Translations under genes and position numbers: made by a program
Shown: positions 46,322 through 59,500 of the stretch, one piece after another
Numbering within the stretch: position 1 is the first letter of the stretch
Layout: every line of letters starts with the position of its first letter
The notes under the pieces: model-generated
The model's input: the letters and a program-made list of their open reading frames with translations, nothing else
Database searches by the model: none
What the model was told of the DNA's origin: nothing
Assembly (NCBI RefSeq): GCF_905147365.1
Contig: NC_056415.1
Span: forward strand, 17,254,001 to 17,318,000
DNA length: 64,000 bases
Direction of reading: 5' to 3'
Source: Aricia agestis
Lineage: Eukaryota > Arthropoda > Insecta > Lepidoptera > Lycaenidae

Positions 46322-48162
46322 CCTGCTGTATTCTCCTGTTCCACTCAAACTATGACCCTGCGCATCTTCTGTCCGCCGAAATCGTACTAAACCTAATCAC
46401 GACGCTACACCTAAATTTATATTCCACTTGCCAACTTTTTCATTTACATTCATTATTCCACGATTTTCATTGCTGATTTTTATAGAAACGAATTAATTAA
46501 TATCTTTACGTCAATCGAAGGTGGTGTTTATTGGAAACTTATAATTTCTAATAAATAAACAAATAGTACAAACCTAACTTAAAGCGGGACCGAATAACGT
46601 GCGAATAACTAATGAGACGTAAATCTTTAAACTTAATTCTTTAAAATCGACCTTAACAAAATTTTTAATGTTAAATAGGTTAAGAAAGGTTGGTTGGTAG
46701 TGGTGGTTCCATTAAACATAAACTAAATGTAAACTATTAGATGTCCTATTTTACTTAAACTCTCGAATGATTTTTGTGTGTATCAGAATTAAGAATAAAT
46801 ATGCCATTTGCTTGCTGGAGTATTCCGAGACTAAAAATAATTATTTTCAATACCTGGGTTGAGAATGAATTTATTTGTGAAATTAATAAAAAAATTCTGA
46901 CTATTGAAATTCCTGTAATTGTTTATACGTCTAGGCAAATGAGAAACAGTAAATTACAAAAGTGACTCATTAATAATCCTCAAAGATATTATATCTGTCA
47001 AAGAAATATTTGATCGAAGGTAAAATCTTATCTTTTGGCAAATCTTAGATTTTCTCTATCCCTGTATTTGGCCAATCTTGAATTGATCAAATCAAATCAT
47101 TTTTATTTCGGGCATCAGAGGCCCATATAGCCATTTGAAATCTAACATACATATTAATAATATAATAAATACCTTCAAACTGATAATAATTATAATATAA
47201 TAAAAAAACCGCCAAGACGAGCCAAGCGAAGCGCAAGGCCGGTGCAATACCTACCTTTTCTCGAAACGTTTCGTCGTATTTTTGAACCCTCGTAACTTTG
47301 GTCACAGAATATATATTAGTTGCTTTGGTTTTGATAACGCCAGATTGTTCAAATTTTAAGGTATACTGATATGAGTAAAATTATTAAATGCGCAAAGTTT
47401 GAATATCAAAAAGAAAAGTGATAATCATAATGTAAATACTAGAAATAAGAACAAGTTAGCAATACCAATGTTCAGACTAGCCAAAATAAGCAAATCCTTT
47501 AAAGGCCAATGTATACGCCTATACAATAAAATCCCAGAAAATGTTCAAAATCTACCTTTAAACAAATTTAAAAAAGCAGTTAAAGAACGTTTGTGTGCTA
47601 AAGCGTATTATAAAGTCAATGATTTCTTCGAGGACAGCACACCTTGGGAATAGGGTGGCTCCATGCAGGTTACTTTTCTTTTAATTTTGTTACATAGCTG
47701 TAAGCCATAACATTGTAATTTTCCATTTTTTTTTTTGCAAAAGATGGCCCCGTGCGAGTTTCTTACGCCGGTTCTTCTCGGCGGGGTAGTTCCCGAACCG
47801 GTGGTAGGCAACGTAGTTTCTTCGTTCGACTTTCAAAAAGTGTATCATGATACCCATTTTGAATAAAAAGATATTTTATTTATTTATATTTATTTTATTT
47901 ATTATCTTATACCGGTATAAATATAACACAGTTACTCAGCTAACATACATAGTTCTCTTACATAATAAAATAAATAATTAAAAACAGTTTTCTTAGATAC
48001 CTTGATTGAAAAAAAAATCTGTTGTAGTATGAATGAAAAAAGTAACATAATTTATTATAAATTCATGGTGCATTAAGTTTCTTGTTAACATTTGATTTCT
48101 TTGTTCTCAATAAACAAAATTTTCTTATCACAGAGATTAATTTAATTTAAATCTCTCATTCT

Positions 48163-51100
48163 TCATTTCTTCTTTGCATTTGGTGATGTTTTGTAGGTTT
48201 TCCTGTAGAAGTCGGCGAATAGGATGAACACGAGGGATACGTTAGCCAGCATGTGGATGAACAGCGTGCTTGGCAACTTGCATGGGGTCATCGTATTCTC
48301 GTATATGACGTACACTATTATCATAGCGAATTGGATCTGAGAAAAAATATTATATTGATGAATGGAACATTAAAGAGAGATTTATGTAGTAACTCAATTT
48401 TAATTTCTAAATTATTAATTAACTGTTAATAAATAATTTAGAAATTAAAATTTAGATGTCTATTGACGTAAATACTAAATGCGCAATAATTGTGAATGTG
48501 TTCAAACTTCAAACAATTAAATAGGTACACGGTTAATTGTTGTAAGTTTATAATTATAGAATTAATTTGATTTTTTTTTTAAAACAAATGTCATTTTTCC
48601 TTTATTCTTATAATATTTGCATAAAAACTAACAATTTTTCCAAACTTCAAGGACTTAAAAGGCTTTACGGACTTTAATAAATATGTCAAAATACACAATG
48701 AGTGGTTACTATTTAATTGGATTAAATAAATGAAAACGAAAACGAAAGATCAGAAGACTTACCATCTGCATTTTCGTGATATACTTCTTCCACCACAGGA
48801 ATTTTTCTAAGCTCGGAAATACTGAAAGTGCGTAGTACGAGTACATGACCAGATGGACGAAGGAGTTTAGGAAGCCAACGACCGTAACGGACAAGAAAGC
48901 CTGCCTGTTGTAGGACATAAGAGCCCAGGAGTAGAAGAAGACGGCGGAGTGGTGGTAGACATGGAGGAAGGAGACCTGGCGATCCTTCTTACGGAGCACG
49001 AAGAAGATGGTATCCAGAAGCTCGGATAGCTTAGCGAGCGTATACACGTGTAGGGCGTAGAAATACTGAAAATAACAAAGATGTTAATATTTCATGATTC
49101 TAAGATATGATTTAGATACTAAAAATGTAATTATTCTGAGGTTATATCAATGATTTTAAAGTTGTATTAAATAACAGATTTTCCCTGATTGTTGCTTAGA
49201 CTTATATAATATCATTAGTGGTTTTTATAAGTTTAAATTCCTTTAGCGTTAGCTCCTAATACTAATTGTACTAACCTTGTACTGCAGCTTATCGGATTCG
49301 TAGATGCATTTCTCTTCAGTTATCGTGTTATATATTATACCAAAGGCCTATAAAACAAATAGTCAATTAATGTTACTTCATTTTTGAGTATAAATCTCAT
49401 TTTATTATATTTTTTAGTGTTGGTATTTGATAATTGATTTGCTCTACTATACGACTGGTGCAAAGTAATTTACGGATGTATATAAGAAGTGCATAAGTTA
49501 TATTATAGTAGTTTAAGTATACCATAATATAAATTAATTTGCCACTGATTCTGAAGTGATAAACTTTATATAATATTTTTATGATAAACTTAATCGTATG
49601 ATATTATTATTGTTGATGCTAATAAATGGAAATAGACCAATGAAATGCCTAATGAAAAATTTACACACAAATCGTAGAGTGTAGACAAAGGTTAAGTACT
49701 TACCAATTTAAAAATGTATGCTGAAACCGCCACCTGCACTATGTTGTACGCCAGTAAAATGTTTGTTAATTTAAAGGGTGCTCTATCTTTCATTAAAGAG
49801 GGTCCGACTTTCAATACAAACACCAGGTAGGCAGAGAGAATGAGGAAGAATTGCGAGTTTGATCCAACGAGGAACCATTCATCTGCGTAAGAATCTGCAA
49901 TAGAAAACAAATATTATAAATAAAGATAAAGAGAGAGAACAAAGTTTGTTAACAAATTAATAGAAGCGTTTTATGTTATAGACTACGAATAATAAATAGT
50001 TTTTATTATTCGTAGGCTATAGACGATTTAAAAAAAAAATTAGTTGATATAGCTCTATTTAAAGTTAAATTTATTAATAGTTTGTAAGTTTAGAAATTCT
50101 AACAGCTGTCACGTTTATTATCACATTTTTAACCGACTTCCGAAAAGGAGGAGGTTATATGTTGGGCTGTGGATATATTTTTTTATTTTTATTTGTGTAT
50201 GTTCAACGATTACTCCGCCGTTTGTGAACCGATTTTCGAAATTTTTGTTTTGTTGTATAAGGTTTCACTCCAATTTGGTCCCATTTTCACAAAAGTGGTG
50301 ACTTGATGATGGGAACCATGAGTAATCGAGGGAACTCCTCGAAATTTATATGGAAACATATTATGGTGATTTTGGTTTTGATCAGAAGCATCCTAAGTAT
50401 ATGCTACCAAAACGCAAGATTTTGCACCGAGGTATACTATGGTTCCGAAGATACTAAGTGAACTCCGGATTCCTTATAGATACAAGTTTGGGGGCTTAGG
50501 CGCTGTTTTAAGAACTGAAAGCATATGCTACTATGCAAATTACTTTCATCATCATCATCATCATCATTACCACGACAGGGTCACCAATGTGTTAACTTTG
50601 ATTTTTTTAAATGTAAGTATTGTTTAAAATGATCTGCAGCTGATATTATATATATATATATATATATTATATATTATAAAAAAAAATTTGCGGCATAAAC
50701 GGCTGTATCTTTTGATTGCGTTGGCTTAGAAGTTTGATTTTTTCACAGCTTCAAGGGACAGTAGACCTGAGTAATTGATATAAATTTCAGCTTCATACCT
50801 CCACGCGTTCCTGAGAAAAAGGGTCTTGACAGACGGACGGACGGACAGACGGACAACAAAGTGATCCTATAAGGGTTCCGTTTTTTCCTTTTGAGGTACG
50901 GAACCCTAAAAATATATATATATATAAATAAATTTAAAGTTAAAAGTGACATTCACTGTAGAAATACTAGAAATAAGCACAAGCTGGACATGCCAGTGAT
51001 CAGACTTAGTAAAGTCAGTAAATCTTTTAAAGGTCAATGTATACGCCTTTACAATAAAATCCCAGAAAACGTTCAAAATCTTTCCATTAATAAATTTAAA

Positions 51101-52348
51101 AAAGTAGTCAAAGAGCGTTTGTGTGCCAAAGCTTATTATAAGGTCAATGATTTCATAGAAGATGGCACATCTTGGGAGTAGGATGGCTTCTTGCAAGGCT
51201 ACTTCTACATTATTATATTATGACTTACAATTATGTATGTTGACATTGTATATAATATTAAGTTACAAAATTGTAAACTTTATTTTAAAAAAAATAATTT
51301 TTCTCTCACTTTTTTGGTAAAAAGTGGAACCCGTGCGAGTTTCTTACGCCGGTTCTTCTCGCCGGGGTAGTTCCCGAACCGGTGGTAGGCATCAGGTAGA
51401 CATTCTGAAAAAATTTGATTCAAATTTACTCAGAAATAAAACATTTTTTATTTTATTTTTATTTTATTTTATCGCTGGCCCCGGGCAATAAAGGCGTAAT
51501 ATCAAAACTCGTTTTGTTCAGGAGAGACAATATAATCTATTTTGTTTATAGTGCAGCGTACAGTGGTCCAAAACAAATGTGTGATGTCTCATATGAAAGT
51601 TAATTTTTTTACCTATTTAATCATATCAAAATAATTGTAATAGTATAAAAAATTATTGAAATAATTGAAAAAAGTATAATACAACTAATAAACGATATTG
51701 TTTCAATTGTAACATTGTTTATTGACTTTATAAAAACACCAAACCGCTTGAGATTTACGGCTGTAAGAACATAGTACGACGTATTTTTCGCTTTAGATTT
51801 CGAGCGTACCAGCCGATTACTCCGTTCTTCTGGGGTATCTTACAGCGAAAGCTTAGTTGTATCGTATCTTCACCGGTTTTTTTAGTTATGTTTCATAGAG
51901 TAATGCAAGAATACAGTTTAAGTCGTAAGAGAATTTTCGATTCAATAAAGCTTTTGTCATTTATTATACCCAAAATATTATTTTAAAAATATGAAATAAA
52001 TAGGGGTGATAGACTAATACTCAGAGAAGCCAAAAATCAAATAACATTAAAAAGTTTACCGCTTTGTTGCCCGGGGCCAGCGATATATTGAAACTTTTGG
52101 AACTGGTACCGACTTCAAAATGATGAAGATTGAGTACAGAAATAGTTGATTTTTAGCCGAATTCGGAAAAAGGCACTATTAGATAGGAAAAATTATTTAA
52201 TACTTTTTAGTTCATATAATATGGATGCTATTATTGTTTTTACCTTGGAAGTCGGTTTTGATTTTTTGTTAAAAATAATAATTTTAAAGAACTTACAGTT
52301 TTTGTGTTCCCAAAAGGGTTTTTCACTGATCGTCGATACGTTCTCCAT
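48163..52348 (-). CDS. ELOVL-type very-long-chain fatty acid elongase, copy 2 (five coding exons)
   Basis: Exons (minus): 52348-52297, 49894-49704, 49347-49276, 49065-48763, 48336-48163, with the same GT-AG sites and phases as copy 1. The predicted 263-residue protein is the same as copy 1 wherever I compared. The coding differences seen are synonymous: TTC/TTT at the end of exon 2, GTG/GTA in exon 2 (VLKVGP) and CCG/CCA in exon 5 (KLPST). Motifs KLSELLDT, HVYHH, MYSYY and MQMIQF are all kept. Sharing of flanks suggests that both copies carry the same promoter region. A MITE sits in intron 1 of this copy only. It is likely functional and redundant with copy 1, unless it is an assembly duplicate. 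Confidence 0.93.
50686..50910 (+). mobile_element. (GTCY)n MITE present only in duplication unit 2
   Basis: From 'tttgcggcataaacggctgtatc', through GACGGACGGACGGACAGACGG, to 'aggtacggaaccctaaa'. It lies where unit 1 has a long (AT)n tract, flanked by TATATA on both sides, and explains most of the size difference between the units. Confidence 0.75.
50930..51471 (+). mobile_element. 5'-truncated LINE 3' end in ELOVL intron 1, copy 2
   Basis: Duplicate of 44905-45445. The same open C-terminal stretch ends at 51179-51181, with the same 3' UTR. It was carried along by the segmental duplication. Confidence 0.75.
51472..52083. mobile_element. 612-bp TIR element in ELOVL intron 1, copy 2
   Basis: Duplicate of 45445-46056. 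Here the left end reads ...GGGCAATAAAGGCG, closer to the right end than in unit 1 (GGGCATTAAAGGCG). Confidence 0.65.
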
Positions 52349-53435
52349 CCTGCTGTATTCTCCTGTTCCACTCAAACTATGACCCTGCGCATCTTCTGTC
52401 CGCCGAAATCGTACTAAACCTAATCACGACGCTACACCTAAATTTATATTCCACTTGCCAACTTTTTCATTTACATTCATTATTCCACGATTTTCATTGC
52501 TGATTTTTATAGAAACGAATTAATTAATATCTTTACGTCAATCGAAGGTGGTGTTTATTGGAAACTTATAATTTCTAATAAATAAACAAATAGTACAAAC
52601 CTAACTTAAAGCGGGACCGAATAACGTGCGAATAACTAATGAGACGTAAATCTTTAAACTTAATTCTTTAAAATCGACCTTAACAAAATTTTTAATGTTA
52701 AATAGGTTAAGAAAGGTTGGTTGGTAGTGGTGGTTCCATTAAACATAAACTAAATGTAAACTATTAGATGTCCTATTTTACTTAAACTCTCGAATGATTT
52801 TTGTGTGTATCAGAATTAAGAATAAATATGCCATTTGCTTGCTGGAGTATTCCGAGACTAAAAATAATTATTTTCAATACCTGGGTTGAGAATGAATTTA
52901 TTTGTGAAATTAATAAAAAAATTCTGACTATTGAAATTCCTGTAATTGTTTATACGTCTAGGCAAATGAGAAACAGTAAATTACAAAATTGACTCATTAA
53001 TAATCCTCAAAGATATTATATCTGTCAAAGAAATATTTGATCGAAGGTAAAATCTTATCTTTTGGCAAATTTTAGATTTTCACTATCCCTGTATTTGGCC
53101 AATCTTGAATTGATCAAATCAAATCATTTTTATTTCGGGCATCAGAGGCCCATATAGCCATTTGAAATCTAACATACATATTAATAATATAATAAATACC
53201 TTCAAACTAATAATAATTATAATATAATAAAAAAACCGCCAAGACAAGCCAAGCGAAGCGCAAGGCCGGTGCAATACCTACCTTTTCTCGAAACGTTTCG
53301 TCGTATTTTTGAACCCTCGTAACTTTGGTCACAGAATATATATTAGTTGCTTTGGTTTGGATAACGCCAGATTGTTCAAATTTTTAAGGTATACTGATAT
53401 GAGTAAAATTATTAAATGCGCAAAGTTTGAATATC

Positions 53436-53758
53436 GTAGCTATTATACTTTAGATTTTATAGGTGTCCAAAAACCCACAATTTTGTCACTGACTCACCGA
53501 TCACCAAAACTGTTAGGGTACTTCCTGAAGTCTTAGAAAGCTGAAATTTGGTATGTAACATAATATTAGAACCACAGAAATAAAATATCAGGATAGAACG
53601 GCGACGCGCGTGCGTTGCTAAGGAATAGGGAATATATTTGCATGCATGATTTTTTTTACGACTTTAATTAGTCCTTTATATCTTTATAAATGAGAATAAA
53701 ACATAAATAGGCTTCAAAATATTCAAATTATTCTTTAAATTGAAATTTAAAACACTAA
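53436..53758. other. Repeat-derived spacer after the duplication
   Basis: 'cactgactcaccgatcaccaaaactgttagggtacttcctgaagtc' resembles a common lepidopteran dispersed repeat. No gene. Confidence 0.35.
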
Positions 53759-54628
53759 CTAGCTGTTGCCCGCGACTTCGTCCGCGTGGACTTTATAGCG
53801 CGCGGTGTCAACAAAATTTGTGTCAAATTTAAAAACTTTTTAAAACCCTGGTAACTGGTACCCCTCTTAGGGCCGCGCTACACTGGAATGGCAGCGCTGA
53901 AAGTGCTCGCCTCGCCGCTGCCATTCCGGTGTAGCGCGGCCCTTAATTAATCAAAATACCCAAAAACAGCTGTGCAGTGTGCACATAATCTATACTAATA
54001 TTATAAATGCGAAAGTATCTCTGTCTGTCTGTCTGTCTGTCAGTCTCGCTTTCACGCCAAACGCCAAAACTACCGAACCGATTGTAATGAAATTTTGTAT
54101 ACAGATAGTCTAAAGCCTGAGAAAGGACATAGGCTACTTTTTTATTGAAAAAAAGGGGTGTAAGGGGGTGAAAATGCTTAAATTTGTTCAAATTAAGTTA
54201 GTTCAAAAATTCATAATAGATGGCGCCGTGCGTCTTCTACATCGCGCTGACGCTTGCTCAATAGTCTTTCTATAAGAGGTGGTATCATCTTCCATCTAAG
54301 TTTCGATTTTTTTCGATTGTTGATCTATTCTACGGTAGGTATTAAATAACTCAGTACTTTATCTGTGCAGTGACGTAACCTTAAACCTATCAATGATAAA
54401 TAGTTTATGGGTAAAGTTGTGTAATTGGGGGCTAAATAAGCTTTAAAATTTGGCATAAAATATAAAGTTTAATATAAAAAAATGAAATACTTATTATGTG
54501 CACACTGGACAGCTGTATTGATTTAAGGGGTACCAGGATTTTTTTATAAAAGCATTTGACACCAATTTTGTTGACATCGCGCGCTATAAACTGAAGTCCA
54601 CGCGGACGAAGTCGCGGGCAACAGCTAG
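53759..54628. mobile_element. Helitron composite, inverted copy of 12914-13766
   Basis: Both edges carry the CTAG-plus-hairpin terminus. Inside are, in order, the GC-rich hairpin MITE (about 53872-53942), a Helitron TC start at about 53992 (TCTATACTAATATTATAAAT) with GTCTGTCTGTCTG, and a body that matches 12914-13766 when reversed. It is slightly longer (870 against 853 bp). Confidence 0.65.
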
Positions 54629-54631
54629 TAA

Positions 54632-55088
54632 CTAATTATAAGTATGATTAGTTCTATGTTACAATGAAGTAAAAAATAAAACGCCATCTGTTGAATCGTA
54701 TTAGAAATAAAATGTTCATTGCATCGATATATTTCTGGATTTTTTATAATATTATACATAAAATATATTTAAGATTTTTGAAATATTATTTTAATACACA
54801 TCCAAGACCCAGGAACATTGAAAACTTTTTGTTCCGCCTGCGGGACTCGAACCCAGGACCCCCGGGATGAGCGCTGGCCACGCGCAATGCGAATTAATTT
54901 TCATCGATATTTTCATGGAAATAAGATATTTTCCCACATCAAAATGTAGCCTATGTCCTTTCTCAGACTCTAGAATAACTGTGTACAAAATTTCATTGCA
55001 ATCGGTTCAGTAGTTTTGGCGTGAAAGCGAGACAGACAGACAGACAGACAGACAGAGATACTTTCGCATTTATAATATTAGTATGGAT
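54632..55088. repeat. Isolated unit of the tRNA-like SINE/Helitron repeat
   Basis: Same unit as the array at 13771-15286, in the same orientation, with the B-box complement at 54844-54853, a (GACA)n run (about 55031-55054) and the 'ttataatattagtatggat' end. It follows the composite block directly, as at 13771. Confidence 0.65.
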
Positions 55089-55100
55089 TAAATTAGTACC

Positions 55101-56060
55101 GTTCAAACGCCGGCATTTAGCGCGCCATGTTGATGACGTCAGATGTTATGTCCCGTGTTTGTTTCCTTTAGTGATTAAGATACTTCGTACTTATTTTCGG
55201 GTTTATTTGCAATTGAGATCATGGAAGAGGCTAAAAAACCTTCTTACAAGTATTGTGTGATACTGAAGTGCAAAAGCATTACTAGAAACACACCAGCTGA
55301 CAAAGTATTTTTCGTATTCCAAACGATGTAAAAATACGAGAACCATGGTGTAAGATGATGAAAAGGGATAATGTATCTCCATTATCGTGTTTATTACTAT
55401 TGTGATTATCATTTCAACGTAAGTATGCTGAGTATATAGCATACTTATATGTTACTTTTATACATCTTCATGCAATTTAGTCAAAAGTAAATTAATTTTG
55501 CAATAGAAGATCTGAAACAAACAAGTAGCTACTTACGTAGGTACTCAACGTAAATTGTTCATAATGATTGGAATATCTAATATATATAAAAATATAAAAA
55601 TTCTCGTGTCACTGTTTGTGCGCGAACTCCTCCAAAACGGCTAAGCCGATTTTGTTGAAATTTTGTATACTTATTGTTAGGTCTGAGAATAGGTTTTTAT
55701 TCACTTTTTAAATTTATACTAGAAATAATTTATAAGGCAAAACAACGTTTGCCGGGTCAGCTAGTCTAATTAAATAAAATCGTAAAATCAAGGTTTGATG
55801 CAAAATATTCTAACATCATAAATGCATTTATTCTCGGTAGATAGTCCGATTGTGCTTTGATAAAACCTAATATACTCATTTATAAAACCTAATATTATAC
55901 TCATATAGATGCACTGTAAATATAGATTCACTAGAAATCACCAGTTTTAAACTATTTTCTAACAAATACTATAACCACAGTAAAAATATTGACGCCGATA
56001 TGTAACATCTGACGTCACATTTCGTTTCGACCAATAGTGGCGCGTTTAGTAAGTTTGAAT
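55101..56060. mobile_element. Possible P-element-like relic with THAP zinc-finger fragment
   Basis: Between inverted termini ('ttcaaacgccggcatttagcgcgcca...gacgtcagatgtta' and its reverse near 56000-56060) an ATG at 55221 opens KPSYKYCVILKCKSITRNTP, then ADKVFFVFQT. After a frameshift comes VKIREPWCKMM. The CxxxxC...P...F pattern fits the DNA-binding THAP domain at the N-terminus of P-element transposases. No catalytic domain remains. 55580-55765 inside it is a separate dispersed repeat ending 'gccgggtcagctagt'. Confidence 0.5.
55580..55765. mobile_element. Dispersed lepidopteran repeat, Helitron-like 3' end
   Basis: It starts 'tataaaaattctcgtgtcac' and ends 'acaacgtttgccgggtcagctagt'; the CTAG|T end suits a Helitron. 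A fragment of its start is at about 23770. Confidence 0.5.
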
Positions 56061-56499
56061 TTCCCTCCGTTAATTTTCATTTTTTAAACAACATTTCATG
56101 GGTTTAAATGATAACTAATTAAAAAAAATACCTTTTGATTATAATGTGAGGATGATAAAGATTACAGAAAAATATATTTGAGATGGAATTATTTTTTTTG
56201 CATATTCCCTATTGATCGCGTCAATTTTTGCTTTGCTTTTAGTTAAAATAAATAACTTACCCGTGGCAAGAAATACCACCTTTTGACCGATTCACTTTCG
56301 TACTTCTGTTTTTAAAATTAGACACTACACAATGAGGCATTTTTGCACAACCGCTCCGGTGTGATCAAGTCTTGCACGACAGAGCAAGATTGAAACACGC
56401 GTACTCCACCCGCTTAGCCGTTCTATCTTGATTTATTTCTGTGATTAGAACAGTCACAACATAAAAATTATCAATCTCAACCTTACCTCTGTACCATTA
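56061..56499. other. AT-rich spacer
   Basis: Nothing supported. 56370-56450 is slightly GC-richer but not open. Confidence 0.35.
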
Positions 56500-56895
56500 C
56501 AGAGCCGAATTAGGCCAAAAATTGTGTTTTTTGTATGGGAGCCCCTCTTAATTTTCTATTTTAAAGTATTAAAATATATTAAAGTAGACATAACATAACT
56601 AAGGACTTTGAGAAAAAATCAAGTACCTACCTATTGCCATTATTGATATAGAGCAAAAAAGGCAAAAAAATCACGTTTGTTGAATGGGGTTAAATATTAA
56701 TTTTATTTTGTTTTTAGTACTTATTTGTTATTATAGCGGCAAGAGATAATATATTATATATACATTATCATTATTATTATTTCAATTCTCTAGTTATTAA
56801 AGTTCTTGAGTTACAGCCTGGAGACAGACAGACAGACGGACAGACGGAAAGACAACGAAGTCTTATAATAAATTGGGTCCCGTATTTAGGTTTCC
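56500..56895 (+). mobile_element. (GTCY)n MITE
   Basis: It contains 'ttgtatgggagcccctcttaa', 'aaaaaatcacgtttgttg', GACAGACAGACAGACGGACAGACGG and 'ggtttccgtacccaaag'. Its right end abuts the truncated LINE-A copy. Confidence 0.55.
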
Positions 56896-56913
56896 GTACC
56901 CAAAGCGAATAGA

Positions 56914-57477
56914 ATGTGTATCGGACAATCTTTTTCTAATTTTTGTATGCCCGGAGCTTCTTACACTGAAATTTTAAAAAGGGCTTTAACTATGACGTAT
57001 TGTCCGAATACTACATTAATACTTTTAGTTGGGAGGAGAGGAAAATTAAACAAAAAACAGATGACTGAATATTTGGACAAATTATTTAATATAAAAAATG
57101 TTACAAAAGTCATCTTGTTTACTTTTCCCTACATTCAAATGTTGCCAAAGAGATATAATAAAGAAAACATTTCCAGGTATCAGCTGAATAGCCTAATGTA
57201 TACAGCTGTAAATAATAATTGTATTATTTTAAATGACTCGCATACACAATGTCAGGTTGTAGATATTAATAATTTAGATTTGAAATTATCTACTATGAAA
57301 AGAGATAAGTACTTCTTATCTCATTTTTATAAAAGACGTATAGCCAAGTTGCTATTTAACTTTTTGTTTATAAAATCAGCCAAGTATTTGGCTTCCTCGA
57401 CTACTGCTTTTATTGAGCAGAATATTAGTCATATTTTGAACGAATTGGAATATGTTCCAAATATTTCTTTAAATTAG
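56914..57477 (+). pseudogene. LINE-A copy 2: C-terminal part of ORF1
   Basis: It corresponds to residues ~275-460 of the ORF1 at 37467-38849: MPGASYTEILKRALTMTYCP, TLILLVGRRGKLNKKQM and RDKYFLSHFYKRRIAKLL are all recognisable. The N-terminal anchor and coiled coil are missing because the element starts here, next to a MITE. Protein divergence from copy 1 is substantial, so the two are old relatives. Confidence 0.8.
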
Positions 57478-57489
57478 ATAATAAGACAA

Positions 57490-59500
57490 TGGAAAAAAAC
57501 TCTTGCAGAAATAAATTACCTTTAAATAGTCAAAATCCTACCAATTTAATAGATTCAAATATAGTAAGTGAAAATAATTGTAATTTAATTAATCTGGTGC
57601 ATCAGAATTTACAAGGTATGGTAGGTAAAGAACTTGAAATTGAGTAATTTTTGAAGGAATTTAACATTGATATTATGTGTATATCTGAACATTGGTTTAG
57701 ATCACATGAACTCATTTTCAACTTCAATGATCACCAGATAGTAAGTTCGTTCAGTAGAGAAAATGCCATTAGAGGTGGCTCTTTAATTTTAATCAGAAAC
57801 AATTTTAAATTTAAGGAACGTAAGGATATTGTGAATCTCTCTACTGAACGAATAATAGAAGTGGCCTGCATAGAGCTGAGCCATCTAATAATTGTAGGCG
57901 TATACAGGCCTCCATCAGGGTTATACGAATCTTTTGAAGTAACTATGGAACACATTTTGTCAAAAATATGTGCATCTAAGAAAAATGTTATTATATGTGG
58001 CGATTTTAACATTAATTTATTAGATTTAACCTCAACTACTGTTAGATTCACATCTTTATTTCAATCGTATAACCTTTACAGTTTGTTTCAGGAACCTACA
58101 AGGGTCTGTGAGACTACAGCCACTTGTATTGACAATATATTTACTAATCTTATTCCAGACAAAAAAGAAATAATTAATAAGCTAAGTTCTGATCACTGTG
58201 GACAAATAGCCTCTTTTAATATCAAATGTGACAATGATGCGAAGAAAAATCTTGTGTTTATTCCTGTGACCACAAAACGTATTGAGCAATTTAGAAGTAA
58301 ATTAAATTCAAATATCCATTTATTGGACAGCTCACATAGCTCTGATGAAGCTTTTAATAAATTATTTAGGGTGATAAGAACTCAATTTAATTCAATATTT
58401 ACTTCTAAAACGGTTAGAAACAGTAATAAAAAAACTAAATTTATTAATTGGGCAACAAAAGGAATAAAAATAAGTAGGAAAAGATTATATGACTTATATG
58501 ATGAAAGGTGTATTAACAATAGTGAAGTATTTAAAGCATATGTTAAAAACTACTCAAAAACCTTCAGAAAAGTTTGTAAAGCTGCTAAAGCCCTATATAT
58601 AAAAAATAAAATTAAAAACTCTAAAAATAAAATCAAAACAACATGGCAGGTAATAGCGGGTGAGACTGGAAATGTCACCTGTCGTAGCTCTGATTTTGAA
58701 CTATACTTTGAAAATAAAAAGATTACTAATGATCAAGAAGTTGCGACGGTCTTTGAAAAGTTTTTTTAGCAATGATTTTTAATGACTGTATAAAAAATGG
58801 TGTTTTTCCTGACTTAATGAAGCATAGCAAGATTGTTCCTTTATTCAAAGCCGGAACTAAATCGGATCCCACGAATTTCAGGCCTATATAAATTCTACCG
58901 ACCTTTAGTAAAATATTTGAAAAAAATATTTTAAAACAATTACTAGTACATTTTAATTCTTATAATTTATTACATGATAATCAATACGGATTTACTAAGG
59001 GTCGATCCACAATGGATGCTGGTATAGAACTTCTTTGCAGTATTTTTGAGTCTTGGGAGGAGTCGCAGGATGCCTTAGGTGTGTTTTGCGATCTCTCCAA
59101 AGCCTTCGATTGTGTTGAGCATGCTACATTGATCAGGAAATTGCGCCACTACGGAATTAAAGACTCTGCTCTCAGCCTTTTGACTTCTTACCTTAAAAAT
59201 AGGACTCAAAGGGTTGAGGTAAATAGTAAAAGGTCCAAAGGAACCAAAATAGAATTAGGTGTCCCACAGGGATCTATATTAGGCCCATTTCTTTTTCTCA
59301 TCTATATAAATGACTTACCTTATCTAGTTAAGGATAATAATAATGAGATAGGTAGTGCTTTTTGCTGATGACACTTCACTTATTTTTAAAGTGAAGCGAC
59401 AACAGTCGAACTACGACGAGGTAAACAGTGCTCTCTCAAAAATAGTACATTGGTTTAATGTTAATAACTTACTTTTAAATTCTAGTTCTAAAACAATGGT
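57490..59500 (+). pseudogene. LINE-A copy 2: ORF2 (endonuclease and partial RT)
   Basis: ATG at 57490 (MEKNSCRNK), 12 nt after the ORF1 stop, marks the native ORF2 start. A TAA in the EIE-FLKEF region (about 57644) interrupts it. Endonuclease motifs: ISEHWF, VGVYRPPSG, CGDFNINLLD, SSDHCGQIASF. After EKFF at 58766 about 230 bp present in copy 1 are missing. RT follows: FCDLSKAFDCVEHATLIRKL, LGVPQGSILGPFLF, then a frameshift and LFADDTSLIF (about 59355). The sequence leaves the LINE near 59495, so the 3' end is lost. Confidence 0.85.

Larger units (their letters stand above)
47408..53435. repeat. Segmental duplication, unit 2 (contains ELOVL copy 2)
   Basis: It repeats 41545-47407 with scattered single-base differences. 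It begins with a fragment of LINE-A (47408-47900: FRLAKISKSFKGQCIRLYNK, stop, and the same 3' UTR). That fragment is therefore not an independent insertion. The LINE fragment reads AIPMFR where unit 1 lost one base. Confidence 0.95.

Noticed and set aside
47408..47900. An independent 5'-truncated LINE-A insertion
   Set aside because: Its 5' edge coincides exactly with the duplication junction and all following sequence is the duplicated unit, so it is part of the segmental duplication.
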